64,000 bases of DNA from Gammaproteobacteria bacterium (lineage in GTDB: Bacteria; Pseudomonadota; Gammaproteobacteria; Ga0077536): assembly GCA_016209015.1 (NCBI GenBank), contig JACQWY010000021.1, positions 62,001 through 126,000 of the forward strand. Reading direction: 5' to 3'. Positions 34,425-45,666 of this stretch are shown in pieces (the first letter of the stretch is position 1; every line of letters begins with the position of its first letter). The translations under genes were made by a program, and so were the position numbers. The notes under the pieces are model-generated. The model was given only the letters and a program-made list of their open reading frames with translations. It had not been told where the DNA came from and ran no database searches.

Positions 34425-35381
34425 TCAGGCGGCGGCGAGGCTCAGGCCGAATTGCGCCTCGAGGTCGTAGTGCACGCCGTGGACGACGCCTTCGCCGTTC
34501 GCGATGCAGAGCTTGCGCGTGCGCACGTCGTTCACCCATTCCGGCTTCGCACCTTCGGCGCGGCGGTTCGCGACGATGCGCATTTTCAGCACTTCGAGAT
34601 CGGGCGCGGCCGACGGCAGGCTTTCGAAGTCGGCGCGGATGCGCGCGCGCGTCACCGGCCCGATGCCGCCGTTCTGCACGCGGATGTCGAAGAGCAGCGC
34701 GAGCGCGCGTTCGCTCTTCAGGCCGAACGTCCGGCAGTCCTTCTTCGCGCCGGCGAGGACCTCGGCCGCGGCCCCGGTCTCGATGGCCTGGAATTCCGCG
34801 CTGCGACCGAGCGCGCGGAACATGCCGGCCCAGGGCTCGTTGACCGCGTGGCGCACCGGATGCTGGATCGTACGCGCGAACTTGAGCTGATCCTCGCGCG
34901 ACGCTTTCAGCACCGCTTCGAGCACGGGCGCCTGTTCGTGGAAGATGGAATCGACGATCGCGCGCTGTGTGGTGAACATCTTCGAGAGCAGCGGTTGCAG
35001 CGAGCCCTGACCGAAGTTCCACTGCAGCACGCCGAAGCTGATGCCCTGGCCGTCGAAGTCGCCCGAGATCCCCGCGAAACAGTCCGGGATGCCGCAACTC
35101 GTCTCGAACGTACCGGTCAGCGCCAGGCAGCGCCAGTTCACGGGCTCCTCGTGCAGCGCGGGTGCGGGGATCGTGCGCTTGAAGAGCGCTTTCCAGGTGT
35201 ACGGTCCCACGGCGCCGTCGACGTCGAGACCGCCCGTGTCCTTCTGGAACGCCTTCACCGCGCCTTCGGTGCCGCCGCCGAAGCGGCCGTCGAGCGGGCC
35301 CGCGTAATAGCCGAGCGCGGCGAGCTTCGTCTGGATCTTCACGACTTCGGGACCGCTCGATCCCGTCTTGTACGACGCCAT
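34425..35381 (-). CDS. Peptidoglycan-binding protein with lysozyme-like domain
   Basis: A 318-residue protein. Residues 5-70 are a PG_binding_1 domain (VVKIQTKLAALGYYAGPLDG, FGGGTEGAVKAFQKDTGGL). Residues about 85-315 carry GTFETSCGIPDCFAGISGDF and DGQGISFGVLQWNFGQGSL, reminiscent of the catalytic E...GD..G.SFG.LQ region of GH46-type or lysozyme-fold hydrolases. No signal peptide, so export would need a non-Sec route or phage/T6SS-like release. Hydrolase activity is a reasonable guess, not proven. Confidence 0.75.
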   Translation of the reverse strand: MASYKTGSSGPEVVKIQTKLAALGYYAGPLDGRFGGGTEGAVKAFQKDTGGLDVDGAVGPYTWKALFKRTIPAPALHEEPVNWRCLALTGTFETSCGIPDCFAGISGDFDGQGISFGVLQWNFGQGSLQPLLSKMFTTQRAIVDSIFHEQAPVLEAVLKASREDQLKFARTIQHPVRHAVNEPWAGMFRALGRSAEFQAIETGAAAEVLAGAKKDCRTFGLKSERALALLFDIRVQNGGIGPVTRARIRADFESLPSAAPDLEVLKMRIVANRRAEGAKPEWVNDVRTRKLCIANGEGVVHGVHYDLEAQFGLSLAAA

Positions 35382-35827
35382 GGTGCCTCCCTTGCCGCGA
35401 ATCCGGCCGCAATGGACGTGCGGGCGATCCGTGATCCTGAATCAGCGTTCTGTCTCGTCGGGTGAGATGCGCGGCCGCGCGCATCGTGAGCCTTACCATA
35501 ACACCACGCGCGGCGCCCGGAACTCCTCTATCGAGGTTAGCGCCCGTCCGCGGCGGAGCGGGCTCCGGGCCATCGGCGTCGCGCGGACGATTTGGGGTCC
35601 GATCGACCGAAATGGTCGGCCCGCCGGATGACCCCGATCAATTTCCCGGGTCGCAGCCGTCGTAAATTCCATGCCGGCGTAAGCCAGTGCTTATTTTCCA
35701 AAGCTTGCCTGCCCCGGCTCCGGCCGGGGTTTTCTTTGGCGTCCCCCGTCGCCTCGTAAGGACGCGCCGGCCTCTGCTACCATCGCCGACCGATAGTACT
35801 TCCTCCCGCCTGCCCGGGCCGAGATCC
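35382..35827. other. Intergenic region with an orphan terminator
   Basis: 446 bases upstream of two divergent genes. Its only clear element is the plus-strand hairpin with T-rich tail at 35712-35737, which has no upstream plus-strand gene and could end a small RNA or act as an attenuator. No small open frame with a ribosome site is convincing. Confidence 0.5.
35712..35737 (+). terminator. Orphan intrinsic terminator
   Basis: CCCCGGC-TCCG-GCCGGGG followed by TTTTCTTT. It lies 90 bases before the methyltransferase start and has no gene in front of it. Confidence 0.6.
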
Positions 35828-36610
35828 ATGCTAATTGCCAGCCTCGTCGCCACGAACCTCGCCGCCTTCGCGCTGCTCGCGTTCAGCGTGCGCAAGAACC
35901 TCGAGCACAAGGAGCGGCGCAAGCAGCGCGGCCTGTTCTCGCCCTGGCCCGTGAAGCGCGTGCCGCCGCACGCGGTGATCCCGGAGCTCGCGCCCGGGCC
36001 GCTCGGGCCGACGCGCGAGACGGAGATCGCGTTCATCGCGAACTACCGCGTGCCCGGCGCGATCAGCGATCTCGAGACCTGGATCCTCTGCAATCTCGCG
36101 AAGCGTGCGCAGCTCGTGTTCGAGTTCGGGACGGCGACCGGCAAGACGACTTATCTCTTCGCGCGCAACGCGCCCGAGAACGCGCGCATCGTCACGCTGA
36201 CGCTCGATCCGCGTACCGCGGCAAGCTATCAGAGCGCGGCGGGCGACGAAGCGGCGGCGCGCGTCTCGGCGCTCGAGGAATCGATCTTCGAGGAATTCGT
36301 CTACACCGGCGCGCCGGTCGCGACGAAGGTCACGCAGCTCTACGGCGACAGCAAGACGTTCGACGGGACGCCCTGGCTCGGGCGCTGCGATCTCGTCTTC
36401 GTCGACGGCGCACATGCGTATTCCTACGTGCAGAGCGACAGCCGCAAGGCGCTCGCGATGGTGCGGCCGGGCGGTGTGGTGCTGTGGCACGACTATTCCG
36501 GACCGCGCGGCGCGCACGGGGTCTATCGCGCGCTGAACGAGCTCGCGCGCGACATCGAGCTGCAGCATCTCGCGGGCACGAGCCTCGTCTTCCATCGCCG
36601 TCCGCATTAG
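35828..36610 (+). CDS. Class I SAM-dependent methyltransferase
   Basis: A 260-residue protein with an N-terminal membrane anchor (MLIASLVATNLAAFALLAF) and a Rossmann methyltransferase core: motif I region LVFEFGTATGKTTYLFA, motif II VTLTLDP, and CDLVFVDGAHAYSYVQSDS, GGVVLWHDY. The DGAH segment is typical of the Methyltransf_24 type that often acts on sugars or small molecules in cell-surface glycan loci. The substrate is unknown. The next gene starts one base after its stop. Confidence 0.82.
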   Translation: MLIASLVATNLAAFALLAFSVRKNLEHKERRKQRGLFSPWPVKRVPPHAVIPELAPGPLGPTRETEIAFIANYRVPGAISDLETWILCNLAKRAQLVFEFGTATGKTTYLFARNAPENARIVTLTLDPRTAASYQSAAGDEAAARVSALEESIFEEFVYTGAPVATKVTQLYGDSKTFDGTPWLGRCDLVFVDGAHAYSYVQSDSRKALAMVRPGGVVLWHDYSGPRGAHGVYRALNELARDIELQHLAGTSLVFHRRPH

Positions 36611-36611
36611 C

Positions 36612-37133
36612 GTGCCGACGATCCTCACGCATCCTGCAGTGCCGCTCGCGCTCGCCTGGAGCCGCAGCCGCGGGAGACTGTCCGGGCGTCTGCTCGCCGC
36701 CGGCATCGCCGCCTCCATGCTGCCCGATCTCGACGTGATTGCGTTCCGCCTCGACGTGCCGTATGCGGCGGCCTTCGGGCACCGCGGCTTCAGTCATTCG
36801 CTGCTCTGCGCGGGCCTCGTCGCCGCGCTCGCCGCGGTTTTCGCACCGGCATTGCGGGCCGGACGGCGCGAGAGCTTCCTGTTCGTGTTCCTCGCCGCGG
36901 CGTCGCACGGCGTGCTCGACGCCTTCACGAACGGGGGTCTCGGCGTCGCGTTCCTCTGGCCGTGGTCGACGACGCGCTGGTTCGCGCCGTGGCGGCCGAT
37001 CGAAGTCTCGCCGATCGGCCTCGCGCACTTCCTCTCGCCGCGCGGGCTCGCGGTGCTCGGCTCGGAATTCGTGTGGGTGTGGCTGCCGCTGCTCGGCGCC
37101 GCGATGCTCGCGCGCCGGCGGCGGGGGTGCTGA
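36612..37133 (+). CDS. YdjM-like inner-membrane protein (metal-dependent hydrolase family)
   Basis: A 173-residue integral membrane protein with the DUF457/YdjM pattern: MLPDLDVIAF, GHRGFSHSLL and SHGVLDAFTNGG, in which the Asp and His residues resemble a metal site. Several hydrophobic helices are present. GTG start at 36612, one base after the methyltransferase stop, so the pair is co-translated. The general YdjM role is unclear. Confidence 0.85.
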   Translation: MPTILTHPAVPLALAWSRSRGRLSGRLLAAGIAASMLPDLDVIAFRLDVPYAAAFGHRGFSHSLLCAGLVAALAAVFAPALRAGRRESFLFVFLAAASHGVLDAFTNGGLGVAFLWPWSTTRWFAPWRPIEVSPIGLAHFLSPRGLAVLGSEFVWVWLPLLGAAMLARRRRGC

Positions 37134-37148
37134 GGAATCGCCCGCCGC

Positions 37149-37538
37149 TCAGCGCTTGAAAGTCCAGATCCGGTTCGCGAGAAAATTCCAGCCGAGCACC
37201 ACGGCGGTGGCGAGCAACTGGCTCGCGAAATAGTGGAGGGCGATTCCGTGGGTGAGGCCGGCCATGATCGCGGCGTTCAGGCCCAGGCCGAGCAGCGCGA
37301 CGATCATGAACTTCGTGCCCGTCGCGAGATGCGGGCCCGAGCTCGCGAACGTGTAGCGGTAGTTCAGCGCGTAGTTGATGACTGCGCCGAGGACGAAGCC
37401 TGCGCTCGAGGCGCGGACCGAGCCGACACCGAAGCCGGAGACGAGGGCGACGAGCACGCCGTATTGCGCGAGCGTGCCGACTGCGCCGCAGGCTGCGAAC
37501 TTCATGAACTGGCGCGCGACGCGGCCGTATCTGTCCAT
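37149..37538 (-). CDS. GtrA-family membrane protein
   Basis: A 129-residue GtrA-like protein with four membrane segments and the family hallmark RQFMKFAACGAVGTLAQYGVL, AVINYALNYRYTF and the end NFLANRIWTF. GtrA proteins are thought to flip polyprenyl-linked sugars. Its ATG at 37538 overlaps the stop of the GT-C-like membrane gene (TGATG); a GTG one codon earlier is the alternative. Typical partner of a polyprenyl-sugar glycosyltransferase. Confidence 0.92.
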   Translation of the reverse strand: MDRYGRVARQFMKFAACGAVGTLAQYGVLVALVSGFGVGSVRASSAGFVLGAVINYALNYRYTFASSGPHLATGTKFMIVALLGLGLNAAIMAGLTHGIALHYFASQLLATAVVLGWNFLANRIWTFKR

Positions 37539-38743
37539 CACCCGCCGAGCCCGAGCAGCGTGTCACTGAGCCGGTTCGGTGCGGCGAGCCAGATCGTGAA
37601 CCACAGTGCGGCGGCCGCTCGAAAGGCGCGCTCGGCCCTCACTGCGCCGTGGGCGCGAAAGTGGCATACACGGCCGTCGAGCCAGTCGAGCGCGAGCAGC
37701 AGGAGTACCGGCTGCAGCGGCGCGAGATAGCGTGTCGTATCCACGGCGAAAGAAGAAAGCCGCACTGCATGGCCCATCGTGATCAGGACGGCAACGTAGC
37801 ACACCACGTAGCTGCCGAGGACGCGTGCGAAGGCCCTCCGTCTTCCATGCGCCTCGCTGCTGCCTGCTGCCGGCGGACGCGGATAGCGCAGCGCGAGTAT
37901 AGCGGCGACGGCAAGCGTGCCGCCGAGGATCACCATCCCATCGTCCTCGATGATCACGTGCGGCAGCAGCCAGCGCGAGATGCCGTTGGCGAATAGCGCG
38001 AGTTCGGCCATGGGTCCCCCGCCGTCGTAGCGGGTCGCGCCCGCAAGCGTGTCCGTCACCTGCCACACGTGGACGAGCCAGGCCATGTAGGGGAGTGCGC
38101 AGAGCGCGAGCGCGGCGAGACCGCGGACGCGGCCGGCCGAATCCGTCATGCGGAGCGACACGCAGCCCACGGCGAGCGGCAGGGCGACGCCGGCATGACG
38201 GGTGAGGAGAACGCACCCTGTCGCTGTGGCCGCGCCCACGAGCCACGCGGTGCGGCGAGGGTCCTCGAGATACACGCTCCAGGCGAGCAACGCGAGCAGC
38301 GACAGCGGCATGTAGAGCGTCTCGCTCCACGCGAAGTCGAAGATCAGTTCCGTCGATGAACTACAGGCGGCGATGACCGTGCCGGCCGCGGCCAGCGCGG
38401 CGGAGCCGAGCCCGCGCGAGGCAAAGGCCGCGAACGCGCCGACGAACGCCGCGAAACACGCGAGGTTGAAGCTGCGCAGCGACGGCGCGAAGCCGCTATC
38501 GCCGGCGCCATGCAATGCGAGCGCTGCCGGATAGAGCGGCGGCCAGTACGGAAATTCCGGGCCGGGCAGTGCGCCGGCGGCGATGCGTGTCGCGGCGGCA
38601 AGATAGTGGCGCGAGTCGGGGCTGAGACGCACGTCCCGCCCGTTCGCGGCAAAGATCACGACGAGTGCGATGACGACGAGGCAGAGGAGGGCGTTCTTCG
38701 GAACGCCGCCAGACTGGAGACTTTCCGAATCGCGTCGCGACAT
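37538..38743 (-). CDS. Multi-pass membrane protein, GT-C-like glycosyltransferase candidate
   Basis: A 401-residue protein with around ten membrane helices. Its first loop has LSPDSRHYLAAATRIA, similar to the D-x-x-x-Y loop of ArnT/GT39-like (GT-C) mannosyltransferases, and WPPLYPAALAL follows, which is also typical. I chose the ATG at 38743, preceded by AAGGGAA; a longer frame upstream is not protein-like. It is coupled to the GtrA gene by overlap, which supports a polyprenyl-sugar glycosyl transfer role for cell-surface decoration. Confidence 0.75.
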   Translation of the reverse strand: MSRRDSESLQSGGVPKNALLCLVVIALVVIFAANGRDVRLSPDSRHYLAAATRIAAGALPGPEFPYWPPLYPAALALHGAGDSGFAPSLRSFNLACFAAFVGAFAAFASRGLGSAALAAAGTVIAACSSSTELIFDFAWSETLYMPLSLLALLAWSVYLEDPRRTAWLVGAATATGCVLLTRHAGVALPLAVGCVSLRMTDSAGRVRGLAALALCALPYMAWLVHVWQVTDTLAGATRYDGGGPMAELALFANGISRWLLPHVIIEDDGMVILGGTLAVAAILALRYPRPPAAGSSEAHGRRRAFARVLGSYVVCYVAVLITMGHAVRLSSFAVDTTRYLAPLQPVLLLLALDWLDGRVCHFRAHGAVRAERAFRAAAALWFTIWLAAPNRLSDTLLGLGG

Positions 38744-38951
38744 CGTGTTCCCTTCCGATTGCCCGCCTCGGATATTGCGGACGGGCGATTGTGAAGCGCC
38801 ATGGAACGATTTGTCCAGACGGCGCCGGCGGACGCGTCTATCATCGCGCATGAACGCCGCGTTCGCGCATTCGCGCGCGATACGGCGGGGCTCGCTCGCG
38901 GCCGGCGCGCGCACCCCTATCAATCAATCCAGAGTATCCCGGAGGTCCTGC

Positions 38952-39920
38952 ATGCCGCTCACTTTGTCCTGCGCCTTCGCCACGTCACTCGAGACTCCGG
39001 AGCATGCCCGCATCGCCGAGCAGCTCGGTTACGTACGTGCCTGGTTCTACGATTCGCCGTCGTTGTATCCCGACGTGTGGGTGCAGCTCTGCCGCGCCGC
39101 GGATTGCACCCGGCGCATCTCGCTCGCGACCGGCGTGATCGTGCCGCACCTGCGCACGCCGATGACGAACGCCGCGGCGATCGCCACGCTCGTCTCGGCG
39201 GCCGGGCAGGAGCGCGTGGTGATCGGCATCGGATCCGGATTCACGGCGCGCGTCAGCATGGGCCAGCGTCCGCTCACCTGGCGCTACGTCGGCGACTACA
39301 CGCGCGCCTTGCGCGCGCTGCTGCGCGGTGAAGTCGTGGAATGGGACGGCGGCGTGATGCAGATGATGCATTGGGAAGGCTACGGCGCGCGGCGGCCGAT
39401 CGAGGTGCCGTTCGTGTTCGCGGCCGGCGGGCCGAAAGGCGTGGCGGTCGCGCGCGAGCTGGGACAGGGTGTGTTCAGTGCGTTCGCGGCCCAGCCCGGC
39501 TTCGACTGGAACGTCGTGCTGCTCGTCGGCACGGTGCTCGAGGAGGGTGAATCGCCCGGCTCGGCACGGGCGATCGCGGCCGCCGGTCACGGTGGCGCGG
39601 TCATCTTCCACTACGCCCTCGAGCACCGCATGCTCGGGATGATCGCGGGCGGCGAGGACTGGCGGCGGATGTACGAAGCAATGCCGGAGCGCACGCGACA
39701 CCTCGCGATGCACGACGGGCACCTCGTCGGCGTGAACGCCCGGGACGAGCGCTTCGTGACGGGTGAGTTCCTCGCCAGGCACGGTCTCGCGCTCGATCGC
39801 GCGGCTTGGCGTGATCGGCTCGCGGCGCTCGAGGCCGAGGGTGCTACGGAGATCGCGTTCCAGCCGGCGGGGCCGGACATTCCGCGCGAGCTCGAGGCGT
39901 TCGCCTCACTCGTGGGATAG
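38952..39920 (+). CDS. LLM-class oxidoreductase
   Basis: A 322-residue luciferase-like monooxygenase/F420-type oxidoreductase: RISLATGVIVPHLRTPMTNAAAIATL, VVIGIGSGFTARVSMGQRPL, VPFVFAAGGPKGVAVARELG. More distant from the 21651 gene than a recent duplicate would be. The ATG at 38952 follows CCCGGAGGTCCTGC. Divergent from the GT-C-like gene. Substrate and flavin unknown. Confidence 0.88.
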   Translation: MPLTLSCAFATSLETPEHARIAEQLGYVRAWFYDSPSLYPDVWVQLCRAADCTRRISLATGVIVPHLRTPMTNAAAIATLVSAAGQERVVIGIGSGFTARVSMGQRPLTWRYVGDYTRALRALLRGEVVEWDGGVMQMMHWEGYGARRPIEVPFVFAAGGPKGVAVARELGQGVFSAFAAQPGFDWNVVLLVGTVLEEGESPGSARAIAAAGHGGAVIFHYALEHRMLGMIAGGEDWRRMYEAMPERTRHLAMHDGHLVGVNARDERFVTGEFLARHGLALDRAAWRDRLAALEAEGATEIAFQPAGPDIPRELEAFASLVG

Positions 39921-39967
39921 CGGACGGGACGGCTACCCGCGGTGGGCGGGGCGGGTGGGTGGTCGTT

Positions 39968-40183
39968 TCAGTGCAAGCCGTCGCGCGGCGTGCAGGACGC
40001 ACAATTCAGGCGGCGCCGGTATTCCAGCAGATCGGCGATGACCTTGTCCGCGGCCACGCCGGAGTTCGCAGGCGGCGGCGCCGTGCCGTCGTCGGTGGTC
40101 CAGCGCAGCGCCTGGATCATCTCGGCGGCTTCGAGCAGCAATCGCTCCAGGTCTGCGGACACGATGTCCCGTTCATCTCGCAT
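39968..40183 (-). CDS. Small hypothetical protein
   Basis: 71 residues starting at ATG 40183 (GAGGAA upstream): RDERDIVSADLERLLLEAAE then a Thr-Asp-rich stretch and a CASC pair near the end. No family recognised. Could be a real small protein because its codon pattern stays acidic-helical without the Arg/Ala-rich look of shadow frames. Confidence 0.5.
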   Translation of the reverse strand: MRDERDIVSADLERLLLEAAEMIQALRWTTDDGTAPPPANSGVAADKVIADLLEYRRRLNCASCTPRDGLH

Positions 40184-40323
40184 GGCGTGATTCCTCGTGG
40201 TCGTGGGGCGCGGGACGCACCCCGGCATCGGGCATACCCTGCACCGTCAGGGTACCGCACGGCCGGGGACGAGGCGCCGAACTCCAGGATGAACTGTCTC
40301 GCAACGTCAATTCCCTGCCGCGC

Positions 40324-41901
40324 TCAGAACCGCAGCTCGTACTCGAGCTCGACCTTGAACGTGCCGTCGGGTGCGTTGTCCGAAGCGCCGAACAGATAGC
40401 CGACGTTGTAGGCGAGCTTGCCGTTCGTGCCGGCCCCGACCCGCCCGCGGACGACCGGCCCGAGGCGATGGGTCTGGTCGTCGAAGGCCTCGGAGTTCGT
40501 GACCTCGCCGATCTCGCCGTAAGCTTCGAAGCCCGGCTCGAGCGCCGGCATCAAGCGGTAGTACGTGCCCCAGGCATAGCCGAACTCGACCCCCGGCGTG
40601 GCCTCGCGGCCCGGGAACTCCTGCTCGAAAACGGGGTTCGCCGTGAACGTCCAATTGCCGATCGTCTTCTCGAGCAGGATCTTCCACTCGAGCGCCTGGT
40701 CACCCTCGTGGAACAGGCCTTTCGCGTATTCGACGTAAGCGCCGACGTCGAGCCAGTATTCGCCGGGCTCGGTGAGCTGGAAGATGTTCTCCCAGGCGAG
40801 CTCGGAGGTTTCGAGCGAGCCGCCGGGCTCGCGCTCCTGCTCGACGAAGAGCGCGGTGTGCCAGCGGCTCGTCGGCGAGTAGCCGATTTCGTAGAGGAAG
40901 CCCTGCGCGCCGTCCCGGCTGCGATCGCCGTCGAGGGTGTCGTCGGCCCGGAACTCCAGCTCCCATTCGCCGAGCTCGACGTAGGGCGAGTAGACCTTGA
41001 AGTTCGCGTCGGCGGCGCGTGGCGCGGCGAGGAGTCCGCACGCGCCGAGGACGCACAGCGATTTGACGACGCGGCCGACCGCGATGCGCCTCGGTGCCCC
41101 GGTGCCGCGGGTCAGGATGACGAACAGCGAGAGGACGGCGAGCGTCCCCGCATAAGCCATGAGCTGGACCAGCAGCGGCGCCGCCGTATAGCCGACGAGC
41201 GCGCGCAGGGTCTGCCCGAGGAGGCTGGCGTCGGAGACGAACGCGGTGGTGTCCCAGATCACGTCCGTGAACCGGGAGACGTAGCCCGCCTGGACGAGGA
41301 GTGCCATGCCCTGCGAGGCCATGCCTGCGGCGAGAAGCGCGATCAGCGTGCCGGTGACCGCGAAGAGATGACGCAGCGGAATGCTCAACAGACCGCGCCC
41401 GATCACCGCACCTGCCGTCACACCGGCGAGGACGCCCAGCAGGCCGCCCGCGAGAAGTCCGGCCTTGTTCGCGCTGCCCGAGGCGACGAGGCCGAACAGG
41501 AAGAGCACGACCTCGGAGCCCTCGCGCAGGACGGCGAGTCCGATGACGAGGACGAGCGCATAGAGCGGGCGGCTGCCGGCGGCGACGCTCGCGCCGAGCG
41601 CCCGGGAAGCGTGCGCCGCTTCACGGCCGTGGCGCGACATCCAGACGGTGTGCCAGCACAGCATCGCAGTCGCGACGAACAGCACCGTCGCGTTGAAGAG
41701 CTCCTGCCCCATGCCGTCGGCGGCGGCCGAGATGCGCTCCACGCCGAGCGCGACGAGGACAGCCCCCAGCACGCCGAGTCCGATCCCCGCGCCGATGAAG
41801 CGCGTCCGCGCCGCGATGCCGCGCGTCGCGGCGAACACGATGCCGATGATCAGCGCGGCCTCGAGCACTTCCCTGAAAACGATTAAGGCGACTCCTAGCA
41901 T
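40324..41901 (-). CDS. FTR1-type iron permease fused to a beta-rich C-terminal domain
   Basis: A 525-residue protein. Residues 1-275 are an FTR1/EfeU-like permease with seven hydrophobic segments and both REXXE-type iron motifs (FREVLEA near residue 9, LREGSEV near 128). From about 280 it changes: a second hydrophobic stretch (VVKSLCVLGACGLLAAPRAADA) that looks like a signal peptide, then 230 residues of alternating beta strands (YSPYVELGEWELEFRADDT, SRWHTALFVEQERE, ending VELEYELRF) resembling an outer-membrane barrel. No stop or frameshift separates the two. It could be a true fusion or two genes joined by loss of a stop; an internal GTG at the second signal is possible. Follows the cupredoxin gene by 9 bases. 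Confidence 0.8.
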   Translation of the reverse strand: MLGVALIVFREVLEAALIIGIVFAATRGIAARTRFIGAGIGLGVLGAVLVALGVERISAAADGMGQELFNATVLFVATAMLCWHTVWMSRHGREAAHASRALGASVAAGSRPLYALVLVIGLAVLREGSEVVLFLFGLVASGSANKAGLLAGGLLGVLAGVTAGAVIGRGLLSIPLRHLFAVTGTLIALLAAGMASQGMALLVQAGYVSRFTDVIWDTTAFVSDASLLGQTLRALVGYTAAPLLVQLMAYAGTLAVLSLFVILTRGTGAPRRIAVGRVVKSLCVLGACGLLAAPRAADANFKVYSPYVELGEWELEFRADDTLDGDRSRDGAQGFLYEIGYSPTSRWHTALFVEQEREPGGSLETSELAWENIFQLTEPGEYWLDVGAYVEYAKGLFHEGDQALEWKILLEKTIGNWTFTANPVFEQEFPGREATPGVEFGYAWGTYYRLMPALEPGFEAYGEIGEVTNSEAFDDQTHRLGPVVRGRVGAGTNGKLAYNVGYLFGASDNAPDGTFKVELEYELRF

Positions 41902-41910
41902 GGTATTTCC

Positions 41911-42261
41911 CTACTCCGCGATGAGCCGGCCCTGGGCCGTGGCCTGGTTGAAATCCCCGAAGAACGGGTACTCGCCGGGCGCCAGCGGCCCCACGAACAC
42001 GACGCCTTCGGACTGCGGGGGAATGACCTTCTCACGCTTGAGCTCGTAGCTCTCGAATTCTTCGGCGGAGGGGTCCGTATTGTGGATGACGAGCTTGATC
42101 TTCTGGTTCGCCGGCACGCGCAGCTCGGCGGGTTCGAAACGGTGGTCGCGGATCTCGAGCTTGTGGACCTGCTCGGCCGCGGCGGTGGCGAGGCTCAGCA
42201 GCATTCCGGCGGTGGCCATACCGAGCCGCAACCCGGCCTTCCTTGATTTCGAAAACGTCAC
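41911..42261 (-). CDS. Periplasmic cupredoxin of an FTR1 iron transporter
   Basis: A 116-residue secreted protein with a signal peptide cleaved near AAAEQ and a cupredoxin_1 fold: VHKLEIRDHRFEPAELRVPANQK, FESYELKREKVIPPQSE, LAPGEYPFFGDF. It resembles FtrB/EfeO-type partners that handle iron next to FTR1 permeases; the typical copper ligands are only partly present. It is the first gene of a two-gene unit with the permease. Confidence 0.85.
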   Translation of the reverse strand: MTFSKSRKAGLRLGMATAGMLLSLATAAAEQVHKLEIRDHRFEPAELRVPANQKIKLVIHNTDPSAEEFESYELKREKVIPPQSEGVVFVGPLAPGEYPFFGDFNQATAQGRLIAE

Positions 42262-42481
42262 GGAGAAGTCCTCCTTCCTGTCAATTCGGAAATGAGAATA
42301 CTTCCTATTCGCGTTTTAGGCAATACCCGAATGTCCGTGGGGTTGGGACGACGATCCAGCGCCCCGGGAAATTCGGGGACACCCCGAACGAGCCGCCGAC
42401 ATCCGGACACCCCTCGGAAGGGCCCGAATCCATCGGGGCGTCCGCCGGACCGCGATGCCGCGCGCCCGGCGAGCCCTTAAT

Positions 42482-43508
42482 ATGGCCGCGTATCCACCGC
42501 AGCGCAGGCGTCCGGGCCCCGTGTCCAATTCCGCATTCCCGCACCGCATCGGCATCATCGTCGGCCTCGATCTGATCGGTGATGCGTTGATGAAGCTGCC
42601 GTTCCTGCGGGCGGTGCGACAGGCGTTCCCGGCCGCCGAGGTCCACTGGATCACGGCGCTGGGCAAGACGGCTTTCGCTTCCGTGTTGCGGGACAGTACG
42701 CGGGAGCTGATCGACGTCATCGAGGAATGTCCGCCGTGGATCCGCGGCGAGACGGTGGACGGTGCGCCGCACTTCGACCTGCTGATCGATACCCGCAACC
42801 GCTGGAAGCTGGCCCGGCACGCGCGGCGCATTCCGCACGGCGTGTTCATCGCCGTCGCATTGCGCTACCTGCTGTCGGATCGGCGGCCGCCGCTGTTCGC
42901 GCCGAATCCCGCGCACGTGCTCGATCGTCTGCTGCTGGCCGTGGCGCTCGCGTCCGGGCGCACGCCGGTCGGCGACGGCGCGCTGCCGGTCGATGCCTCG
43001 CTCGTCGCCGTCGCGCGCACGCTCCTGCCGGAGGGGCACGTGCTCGTCGGTCTCGCGACCGGTGCGGGGAATCCCGTGAAGATCTGGCCGCGTGAGCGGT
43101 TCATCGCGCTCGCCCGTACGCAGGTCGAACGCGGACGCGTGCCGGTGTTCGTGCTGGGTCCGCAAGAAGCGGACGATCACGCGGCGCTCGCCGCGGCCGT
43201 GCCCGAGGCGCGGTTCCCGCTCCAGGAGTACGGCGCCTGGCGCACGCGCGAGCTGGGCATTCAACACACGCTCGCGGTCGCGAGTCTGTTCGACGTCGCG
43301 GTCGCGAACGACAGCGGCGTCGGTCACATGATCGCGGCCGTCGATTGTCCCCTCGTCAGTCTCTTCGGACCGACGTCCGCGACGAAGCTCGCGCCGCGCG
43401 TGCGTCTCGGGCGCGTGGTGCGGGCGCAGGATTTCGGTGCGGACGAGATGCGCGCGATCCCCGGCGCGGCGGTGGAGCGGGCGGTGGACGAACTGCTCGC
43501 GGCGGGCG

Positions 43509-43531
<23 letters not shown>
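42482..43531 (+). CDS. Glycosyltransferase family 9 (heptosyltransferase-like)
   Basis: A 349-residue cytoplasmic glycosyltransferase of LPS-type assembly. The N-terminal Rossmann fold has IGIIVGLDLIGDALMKLPFLRAV, and the donor domain ends with NDSGVGHMIAAVDCPLVSLFGPT, the classic GT9 signature. ATG at 42482 is used; a GTG about 40 bases on would trim a poorly conserved N-terminus. Its 3' end overlaps the convergent sigma-54 regulator gene by 23 bases. Acceptor unknown. Confidence 0.9.
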
Positions 43532-45491
<1,960 letters not shown>

Positions 45492-45666
45492 CACAACCTC
45501 CGACGGGGCTTGTGGCCGATCGGGCTGTCTTCTGAAGCCATCCGTGATCGGGAGCCGCGATGCCGACGGGAAACGGGCAGGACGAGGCGCGGCCGGGCAA
45601 CCATATGCCGTGCCAATCAGGCCGTCAACTTGGCTCCGGCCGTGACGCTGCGCCGCCGTGCCGCCA

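Noticed and set aside
42280-42315. Fur box upstream of the cupredoxin/FTR1 genes (GAAATGAGAATACTTCCTATTC)
   Set aside because: Only a weak match to the Fur consensus; not strong enough to annotate.
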